Source: Adiantum capillus-veneris (Eukaryota > Streptophyta > Polypodiopsida > Polypodiales > Pteridaceae). From it: a stretch of 64,000 nt of DNA. Every line of letters begins with the position of its first letter. Position 1 is the first letter of the stretch. The translations under genes and the position numbers were made by a program. The DNA lies in assembly GCA_014529385.2 (NCBI GenBank), contig CM043971.1:86630840-86694839 (forward strand). Reading direction: 5' to 3'. Of the stretch, positions 57,179-64,000 are shown piece after piece. The notes under the pieces are model-generated. The model worked only from the letters and a program-made list of their open reading frames with translations. It had not been told where the DNA came from and did not search any database.

Positions 57179-58962
57179 TTACCTTGTCTGCCAGTATAGA
57201 TCCTCCTGATATGCACTTTTGGGTTCTGTTATTTCCTTGGGCGCTTTTGCTGCTGTGGTGTGTGAGCTTAAGCTAGCTAGATCCTCTAACCGCTCCAATC
57301 TGTTCTTTGTATGTTTCAACTCCTCGGATAGGGCTGTTTGCTCTCGTTCTTTCCTGGCTTTCCTACGCGCCTTTCTAGCTTTCCAAGTGCTTCTTTGATT
57401 TTTCGTTTCTGAACTTTGGGCATCGGTTTTTGGTTCTTCAACTATGGGTTCGTTCGTCCTTCTTTGGGCTTGGGCTCGTGTTACCGCCTGAATAGGTATG
57501 ATTGTTTCATTTTCCGATCCTCCACTGGAAGGTACTGTTTCTAACATGTTCAAGGTGGTTTTTGCTCCTTTGCTCTGGTTTTTAGGGCAATCGGGAATCA
57601 AATGAGTAATTCCACATTCTGGGCAGTACGTATTGACTCTAATGATTTCATCATGAGGGCAGTCTTTCAGCCAATGGTCTCCTCCACACTTGTAACAGGG
57701 TCCCTTTGGTTGTTGAGGTGCTCCTTGAGCCCCTCTTTGTTGGTAAGCATGTCTCTGTCCGTCCGTGCCTCCATTGGCTATGAACATCAGTGTTCGTTCA
57801 TCTAAGCTATATCTTCCTTCTCCTGCAGCCTGTGCAGCAGTTGGTGGTCCTTGATTCCCTATCATGCTCCATGGTTCTGGTGTCGAGGGTCTTCCGGTGG
57901 ATAATAGACAGGGTTTGCCGCATATCCATTGGGATCTTCATAATAAGCATGCATAGGCACCAAAGGCTTTTCTTCTGATTCAGTTATTGTTGGTGTGTAT
58001 CTGATACCAACTGGTCGTAATCCTGGTAGGGGTGGTTGTTGCCCCAACACCGGTTGTGTTCTTTCTACACCTACATGTCATGGTAAGTTGCCTGCTTGAT
58101 ATCTGGGCATCGGTGGAACTTGAGGGGAAGCTACCGGAGCTTGGGGAGCGTAAGGTCTCTTCCTCACATATCCCTTGTTATAATAACATTCCTCGCTGCC
58201 ATGGTTTGTCCATTTTTGTTCAATAGCACACCACTTAGGCTGTTTAGTCTGGGGTTTGGCGTACAAGTTGATCTTTTTTAGCACTTCATCTACAAGTTGC
58301 TCCTGGTTTACCGCTATTTCTCCTTTCAGTGCTATCTTAGAAGACTTGCTTCCACTTTGCTGTGAAGATGAATCGTCATCAAGGTCCTTGAACTCCCCTT
58401 CTTTGTAGACCGCACAATTGTCCACAAGGTACAAAGCCTCCTTGGTCAACTCATTCAACGCCGTGCTCCTCTTCATATGTAAGTCGTTCTGGAGATCTGC
58501 ATTCCTTAGTCCTTGGATGAATATCATCATAAGTCTGTACTGAGTTGGTAGTTCTTCCACAGGACAAAACTTAACATATCTTTTTAGTCTTAGGGCTGCC
58601 TTTCGTACAGATTCTCCATCTTTCTGTTTGAATTTATGGATTTGTGAGACGGTATTATGAGCTATTCCCCTTTGAGAGAATTCCTCAATAAACTCCTGAA
58701 ACACTTCCTCCATCGACTCAAAGTCTCTACGCTCCACAGAGTCAAACCAAGTTGCAGCATCATCCTCTAGGGTTAGTCCAAACCCTGCGAATTGGGTTGG
58801 AAACTCTAACACCTCTTTGGCTCTAATTACACGCACAAAGGCTGCTACATGATCTCTTGGGTCTCTGTTTCCTGTGCATTTTTTGTTTACCCATTTTTGC
58901 ACTTGAGAAGGTCTAATTCTTCGATGTTCTACAAATCTCATCATTGGATCGCCCCGTCCAAG
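57179..58962 (-). pseudogene. gag of TE-F: capsid and two zinc knuckles
   Basis: 58944-58078 is a typical retrotransposon gag domain (RDHVAAFVRVIRAKEV, FGLTLEDDAATWF, FIEEFSQRGIAHNT, MMIFIQGLRNADLQ). 57865-57179 has knuckle CYKCGGDHWLKDC and a second CX2C-type knuckle CPECGITHLIPDC, then a basic coiled coil. TGA at 58078 fits CGA. The frame shifts near 57862. Confidence 0.88.
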
Positions 58963-60192
58963 TCAATACATCTTCTCAGGCTTTCTGGAATAGGCTGGTT
59001 CCTCTCCCAATGGTGCTCCTAAGCCATAATTTCTAACGGTTCTCACTGGAGGTGGTGCTTCTCTTCGAACTCGTTCTATGGGTGGTCCTCCAGGCTCTGT
59101 CGACCCTTGTGTCTTTGTCTTACTCTCTGCTTGATACCTTGAATAGTGTGGTGGTTCTTGCAAATCCCTGAGCCCTCATGCGGCTTGATAACCATCTCGG
59201 CTTCGGTCTGGTTCCATTGTTGCACTCTGTCAAAGCCATGCCTGCAATGATGGATGGTTTGCTGGTTGGTCTTGGTTGTTGAATGCTTGCGGTCGGGTGG
59301 AATGTGAGGTAGTGTCATACTCGTCTGAAAAAGGATTCGTTGACTGGCTTGGGGTGTGGGCTACTCTTGGCACTTCCTCAGGGGCATATGCTGATGCTCC
59401 TGGACCTGTTGCTCTTTCTACTTCCTCTGGGAGAATACATTGGTATTCTCGCCCGTATCGATCAACAAAAACTATGCCCTTCCCCGTAGTAGTTTCATAA
59501 GAGAATAAGTAAAGAACCTTGTCTTTGCTTAGTTCATTTACGTATGGTTCTTTGCTGCAAAAGTAAGAGAAAATACCCTCACTCTCATGCTTGTAGATTC
59601 CCACATTCTCGTTAAAAGTTGGAACCCTAGTTGTTTTTTTATCATACATAAAAATAGCTCAGGGCTGATCAATGTTTGGTGGCAGTTCTTGAGTTTCTAA
59701 AACCATTTTCCCTTTTGCCACGTTATCTCCATATCTGTTGTAATCTTCAGGGTTACTAACTATTAAATAGTGGTTCCCCTTTTCGTCTCGGAATCTATCT
59801 CCATCATCATACACTCGGATTATCTCCAATCTTTGAGCTGGCCTCTCTTCAATACAAATGCTCTTGTTGCTTCGATAGTCAGAATAGACTAGGGCTCCTC
59901 TCAAGTTTGTTCCCTCTAAGAAGATCACCGTGAGCCTGGAATCATTCGAAGGATTTTGGGAGGTGCTTCCTCCTCGCATAGGTCCATCATAGGTGAAACC
60001 TCCTGGCTGTTAACTACCCATCATGAAGAAAGATTTATCTGACAAAGTGTCAGTATCACTACCTTCCTCTATAATCGGTGCTAGCGGATCTAGCCCTGCC
60101 TGAGTTACACTCTCCTTGGTGGACACTAAGCTACCTTGGTCACCTGCCACTTTCTGGTCTCTAACAATGTATCTTCCTGATCTTAAATTCAT
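58963..60192 (-). pseudogene. N-terminal extension of TE-F gag
   Basis: Starts at ATG 60192 (MNLRSGRYIVRD) and reads in the gag frame for about 410 codons before the capsid domain. Stops at 60010 (TAA), 59659, 59230, 59176 and 58963 (TGA). Two short beta-rich segments are visible, one with RLTVIFLEGTNLRGALVYSD and DRFRDEKGNHYLIV, the other with VLYLFSYETTTGKGIVFVD and RYGREYQCILPEE. Not part of a usual gag. Function unknown. Confidence 0.6.
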
Positions 60193-60614
60193 CAAACTTA
60201 TCAACGCAATTTATCACAATTTCAACCACTCACCTAGCAATGGGTCAGTCTCTGCACAACTTCTTGTTTTGTTGCTGAATATACCTGTACACAAGCGTTT
60301 TAATTTCGGCAATTGAATCAAAGAATTTATCTACTAGAGGTTATCGTAGTAATGATTGGTATAACTGGAGAGTTAATTTCAATCACTACTGCATTTTATA
60401 CACTGCTGATGTTCTGGATTAGGTTTGCTAATCTGAAACAGTACTTTTCTCAGATGTTGGTCAATTTACGTGAAAAAGTATGAATTCAGTCTTTGCTTAG
60501 TCAAATGGGCAAACAAGGTCCAAATTCACTTCTGAAAGAAGTTCTGGAACCCTTAAGCCAAATGGAATCTCACTGTCTATGCCAGGTCAAATTTTCTTTG
60601 CAGTATGACCCAAT

Positions 60615-60638
60615 AGACATTCTACACGTAGGATGTCT
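60615..60638. repeat. TE-F leader palindrome 1
   Basis: AGACATTCTACA then CGTAGGATGTCT, two mismatched pairs. Confidence 0.85.
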
Positions 60639-60890
60639 CCTGCTGTGTTTTGCCTCGATTTTTGCACTGTTGTTTCCTCTTTTTGTGTTGAGATTACAGC
60701 TGCTTTTACTTTTTTATTTGGACTCCTATTAGCTGCTCAATGAGTCATAAATCTATTCCGACGGCCTATTGATGGTATTGATCAGTCTAATCAATTCCAA
60801 ATTGGACCAAAACTGACTAGGAGGCTTGTCTTAGGCTATATAACACCTTACTATGCTCAAAGTCAAAGTCTGGCTTCATTTTCTTGCATT

Positions 60891-60914
60891 AGACATCCTA
60901 CGCGTAGGATGTCT
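60891..60914. repeat. TE-F leader palindrome 2
   Basis: Perfect 24-bp palindrome, 276 bp from copy 1. Confidence 0.95.
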
Positions 60915-61001
60915 TTTTTCATCAGAATGGCTTCAAACTCAAAGCCCAGGCGTATACTTGCGTATACTCAGAATTCAGTTTGGAGTCCCAAATCACTCAG
61001 A

Positions 61002-61025
61002 AGACATCCTACACGTAGGATGTCT
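61002..61025. repeat. TE-F leader palindrome 3
   Basis: One central mismatch; 111 bp from copy 2. Confidence 0.9.
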
Positions 61026-61444
61026 ATTTGGCCTGTTTGACCCCAGATTTGTCCCACAGCTTCCTCTTGATGTCAGTAACCCAGTGGTATGCTTAGATTT
61101 TGATTTGGATGTCAAAAGTCCCAAATTTCAGCTGTTTTTGCTTTTTTGAATCAAAAGTGCTAAAGTCCGCTTTGAACCCAATTTTCTTACCCAAATGAGA
61201 TGAAACCTCTTTCAGCCACTCAATATATCATGCAAGACATGCCCATGCAGCCATCTTATGGTTTTGGTCTCAAAATAATGTTTTGGCACTATTTGGGTAG
61301 GATGTTGAGCAATTTCAGTCTACCTGGCCTTATCCTGTCAAGATATGGCCAAATTTCCACTTTCCAATTGAAATTAGGGTAAACCGTACCTCCTGAACAC
61401 ACTGGTCAACTCAAAATCCCAAAATTCCTCCCATATTAGCCTGT

Positions 61445-61457
61445 AGACATCCTACGC
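61445..61457. repeat. TE-F leader palindrome 4, cut by TE-H
   Basis: AGACATCCTACGC, just past the centre of symmetry, then the TG end of TE-H. It is 554 bp (twice 277) from copy 2. Confidence 0.9.
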
Positions 61458-62266
61458 TGTCGTGCTGTGACATGTACATAGTGGGAACACATGCTACAAG
61501 AGATATCTTGTAACTTTTTAGATACATAATTATATATGCATATGTAAGTATAAAAATAAGCTTTCTATCTCATCTTATTATTTATCTCAAGGGTAATGTA
61601 TTCTTACTTTACCATCAAAAAATACTATGGGAAAAGTGTCAATAGCTCCACCTCTTTAACTTGGGGCAAAAAGCTTTGATTCTTTCTTTCTACCATCTCA
61701 TTATTATCTCACACCCTATCTAGATCCTATATCTAGGGTAATTTCCAATCTATATATATTCTATGTATTTTTCATATTTTTCTTATATTTCTTTTTAAAT
61801 AGCTACTAGGAGGGAATCAAATCCTAGTGGGACACTAGGTGGCATGATTTCAAAGATACACTTATTTTAATGCATTATTGCAAGCATGATTACAAAACTT
61901 TGTCAAGGAGCAATGTCATGCTTTCATATGGCATGAGGTGTCCATTGGAATCAAATAAAAGTCTATGCTAAGGGGACCACATGAAGACTTTTGCTGCCAT
62001 AAATGGACCCTATTTTGATGAATTTTTTACACAAGGTTCCAATTGGAATTGGAAAACAATTTTAAAATGAAAATCGTAGCTAATGAGCTGAAGTTTTTGC
62101 CCATAGTTTTACTTTTTTATTTGGAGCCACGGTTGAGGAGATATGATCAAAATACTGGACCCCAGTCTGCACACATCATGCAGGGGCAGCTCATTTCCAA
62201 CTTTTCCAATTCCTGTTCACACTGGCTCCTCTCTTCTTGTGTAAACCCTTGGGGATTCCCTTCACC

Positions 62267-62274
62267 TATAAAAG
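62267..62274 (+). promoter_or_regulatory. TATA box in the TE-H LTR
   Basis: TATAAAAG, conserved with TE-A. Confidence 0.65.
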
Positions 62275-62614
62275 GGGACCTCTTCTTCCTTGAAAAAAAG
62301 AACAAAAGCATTTTAAGCCATTGATGAGAGGAATTCATGAGGGAGTGAGTAGTAATGCCTAATTGTACTTAGCCATTAACATAAGCCCAAGCCTACACTT
62401 TTTGCTAGAAGAAGACTAGCCATTCTTGCAACAAGCTAACCTTGGAAGATCAACTCTAATCAAAGAAGGTCTTACACTTGGTGTATCAATCAAAGTGGAA
62501 TTATCCACTCTTCTTCTCTCTCCCATCAATAATGGTGCCGAAGGATTTCAAGTAAGATGTGTTCTACATTGATGTTTTCTTGATTTCTTGTTGTTTTCAT
62601 TTTCATCTCTAATC

Positions 62615-62618
<4 letters not shown>

Positions 62619-62676
<58 letters not shown>
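62619..62676 (+). repeat. (AT)n microsatellite in TE-H
   Basis: About 29 AT units. The matching place in TE-A (about 10733-10742) has only about five, so the repeat expanded in TE-H or shrank in TE-A. Confidence 0.95.
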
Positions 62677-62680
<4 letters not shown>

Positions 62681-62868
62681 CTAATCTCATCTCCTTAACC
62701 AAACCTATCTCTCTCATTCTTAGTAATTCATCCTCTCTAGGTTCTCTTGCTACAGGTACATCTCTCCCCGCAGTATCCTTATTGCCTACGGGCAAGAATA
62801 GGGCTTGGGAGGGAAACTTCTCATCTCTTCTCTTCTCTCATATCTACATTTCTCACATGCTATCCTAG

Positions 62869-63087
62869 ATGAATAACCCACATGATGATAATTTCTATCG
62901 CTTTCACTCTGTACGATCTATTAGAATTAACGTATGGATTAGCCGTAAAATATACTTTCAACAACGTATAGTGTTTCTCTTTGGCCCAGAAAGGCTCAAT
63001 GAAATACTTCTATCACCGGATCCCATCATACTACCTCTCATAGACTATAACTTTTCTTTTGACGTAAGCGTAGTTATCTTGCTATGA
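62869..63087 (+). CDS. Leader ORF B, 72-residue protein of unknown function (TE-H)
   Basis: Intact. ATG 62869, conserved core SRKIYFQQRIVFLFGP, end SFDVSVVILL. Differs from the TE-A copy at 2 residues and 5 synonymous sites. Its TGA overlaps the ATG of ORF C. It lies about 570 bases after the expected transcription start and 460 before the gag ATG. Confidence 0.78.
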   Translation: MNNPHDDNFYRFHSVRSIRINVWISRKIYFQQRIVFLFGPERLNEILLSPDPIILPLIDYNFSFDVSVVILL

Positions 63088-63296
63088 ACCAAGAGGATTT
63101 ATACACACAATTAATCCCAATCACTAGACAAAATATATATATTATGGTAAGCACAAAACTACAATTCCAAAGAACAAATCGTAGCCTATTTGGCCAGCCA
63201 AGATTGAATGCCATTAACTCATCTGTTAACCCTTTCATATTACCCATGATACGATATGACCATAGCCTTGATGTTTTCATCTTTGTGTTATTTTGA
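63084..63296 (+). CDS. Leader ORF C, 70-residue protein of unknown function (TE-H)
   Basis: Intact paralogue of ORF B with its ATG in the ATGA overlap. Conserved pattern LFG-x-PRLN, ILPMIRY, SLDVFIFVLF. Three residues differ from the TE-A copy (positions 32, 48, 50). Confidence 0.74.
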   Translation: MNQEDLYTQLIPITRQNIYIMVSTKLQFQRTNRSLFGQPRLNAINSSVNPFILPMIRYDHSLDVFIFVLF

Positions 63297-63502
63297 CACT
63301 TTCTTTTGTATTCTTTCTTTGTGCGTGTGAGTGCAAGAGAGAATGGGTGGGCTTCTTTGATTGTACTTCTTTCCAAACCCTAGTCTTCATGGCATCTATG
63401 GTTTAACTCCTTCATATAGTTTTTGTCGAGTTCTCTCACAAACTCTCACAGCCATAAGCCCGGTGCTTTCCTGGCAAGACCAGAAATTTCTTGACATATT
63501 TT

Positions 63503-63517
63503 TGGTGAACCCGACGC
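63503..63517 (+). promoter_or_regulatory. Probable primer-binding site of TE-H
   Basis: TGGTGAACCCGACGC, six bases after the inferred LTR end, 33 bases before the gag ATG. Confidence 0.55.
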
Positions 63518-63549
63518 AAATCTGCTAGGGTGAGAGTTTGTGGGTAACC

Positions 63550-64000
63550 ATGGGTGATCATGCTGAGCAACAGGGTATGCATTTTGACCCAGCAACAATG
63601 AAAATGTTTCAAGCATTTTCAATGTTCATGCAACAACAACATGCTACTGAAAGAAGGGAGATTTCAGCAACGAAGGCCATACAAGCGGTCGTCAACAGAA
63701 TGGATCAGTTCAATGGCAAAGATGTAACCAAGTACTTACGCGAGTATGTGAAGGAGATGGAGCTGCATCGCGTGTCCGAAGGTGAGATGATTCAAAGCTT
63801 TGAGCTAGTTGTTGCTCCAGAAATTAGGGAGCATGTTAGGGCAATTAAAGATGGGCATGGGAGAAATTGGGAAGAACTCAAAGTAGCTTTAAAGGAGGAA
63901 TATTTCATGGAGGACTCGGAGAGAGTGACCAAAAGGACATTCTTAGAATGGGTAGTCAAGCCAAAGCAAGGACTATCAATAACAGAGCTACTTAGGGAAT
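63550..64000 (+). CDS. gag of TE-H, N-terminal 150 codons
   Basis: ATG 63550, GDHAEQQGMHFDPATMK, open to the window edge with SITELLRE. The sequence serves as the intact reference for the split gag of TE-A: residues flanking the TE-B insertion read KYLREYVKEMEL here without a gap. Confidence 0.92.
   Translation, partial: MGDHAEQQGMHFDPATMKMFQAFSMFMQQQHATERREISATKAIQAVVNRMDQFNGKDVTKYLREYVKEMELHRVSEGEMIQSFELVVAPEIREHVRAIKDGHGRNWEELKVALKEEYFMEDSERVTKRTFLEWVVKPKQGLSITELLRE

Larger units (their letters stand above)
36196..61457 (-). mobile_element. TE-F: giant Ty3-type element with long 3' ORF and palindrome arrays
   Basis: Minus strand. From right to left: leader with palindromes, gag with an N-terminal extension, protease, reverse transcriptase, RNase H (split by TE-G), integrase with two zinc modules, a second protease-like domain, a basic Trp-repeat ORF, a spacer with internal purine tract, an intron-like palindrome array, a long 3' ORF, polypurine tract and 3' LTR. 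Without TE-G the visible part is about 18 kb, and the 5' LTR is still missing because TE-H cuts in at 61457. Inserted into the reverse transcriptase of TE-D. Confidence 0.75.
60193..61457 (-). other. 5' leader of TE-F with palindromes
   Basis: Non-coding. It carries four sites of the same palindrome as the array at 40.8-41.7 kb. The rest resembles that array in wording (GGATTTGAATTTGGA-like and AAAAGTCAAA-like stretches). The 5' LTR must lie beyond 61457 and was displaced by TE-H. Confidence 0.6.
61458..63496 (+). repeat. 5' LTR of TE-H (3' boundary inferred)
   Basis: Starts TGTCGTG; inferred end TTGACA, six bases before TGGTGAACCCGACG. On this model 2039 bp. If the true LTR is shorter, the leader ORFs would lie in the internal leader as in TE-B. 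Confidence 0.6.
61458..64000 (+). mobile_element. TE-H: second copy of the TE-A family, 5' part
   Basis: LTR, leader ORFs and gag start match TE-A in inverse orientation. It runs off the right edge. Gag is open to the end of the window. Confidence 0.9.

Noticed and set aside
62043-62324. ORF of about 90 codons conserved in TE-H and TE-A (11315-11040)
   Set aside because: It spans the TATA box, so it is promoter sequence kept by copy similarity and not a transcribed coding region.
62869-63087. Ubiquitin-like reading of leader ORF B (QQR-hydrophobic-F, DYN, then V-x-V-x-LL)
   Set aside because: The last 40 residues recall the end of ubiquitin, but the first hairpin and helix of that fold have no room, and ORFs A and C do not strengthen the match. 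A structure prediction would decide.

Overview
The window is intergenic DNA from a large, repeat-rich plant genome. I find no convincing host gene, tRNA, rRNA or CRISPR. Nearly all of it belongs to nested Ty3/gypsy-type LTR retrotransposons plus one CACTA (En/Spm-type) DNA transposon. The plant assignment rests on Tat/Athila-like and Tekay-like Ty3 polyproteins, a CACTA element with TNP2/DUF4218/DUF4216 coding regions, and stop codons that look like C-to-T decay at CG and CHG sites, the plant methylation contexts. I cannot name the species; the unusual accessory ORFs could fit a non-model land plant such as a fern or lycophyte, but that is a guess.

Layout, with working names used below. TE-A (minus, 1-935 and 9643-11950) is the 5' part of a Ty3 element, split inside gag by TE-B. 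TE-B (plus, 936-9642) is a complete, young element with two 1145-bp LTRs that differ by about 2%. TE-C (plus, 11951 to about 19.5 kb) is the 3' part of a giant element: spacer, internal purine tract, palindrome-bearing intron-like region, long 3' ORF and a probable 3' LTR. TE-D (plus, about 19.5-23.6 kb and 32.2-36.2 kb) is a decayed Tekay-like element with a tRNA-iMet type primer site, interrupted by TE-E. TE-E (minus, 23620-32189) is complete with CTCAT target duplications and a long ORF after integrase. TE-F (minus, 36196-61457) is a giant element inserted in the reverse transcriptase of TE-D. TE-G (46423-53498) is a CACTA transposon inserted in the RNase H region of TE-F. TE-H (plus, 61458-64000) is a second copy of the TE-A family, inserted inside a palindrome of TE-F.

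Three things stand out. (1) A family of 70-72 residue ORFs lies in the transcribed leader upstream of gag in TE-A/TE-H (two overlapping paralogues each) and in the unrelated TE-B. Between the TE-A and TE-H copies I count 10 synonymous and 5 non-synonymous changes and no indels, which points to a selected protein. (2) TE-F and TE-C carry repeated long palindromes with a CGCG core in matching intron-like regions ahead of a long 3' ORF. The palindromes differ in sequence between the two elements. In TE-F four copies are spaced 284, 285 and 285 bp. (3) The long 3' ORFs of TE-C and TE-F are homologous (N-terminal domain, proline-rich and coiled-coil middle, conserved C-terminal domain) and are not gag, pol or a recognisable envelope. 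TE-F also has two zinc-binding modules before its integrase core and a second aspartic protease-like domain after it.

Insertion order by nesting: TE-C, then TE-A, then TE-B; TE-D, then TE-E and TE-F; TE-F, then TE-G and TE-H.
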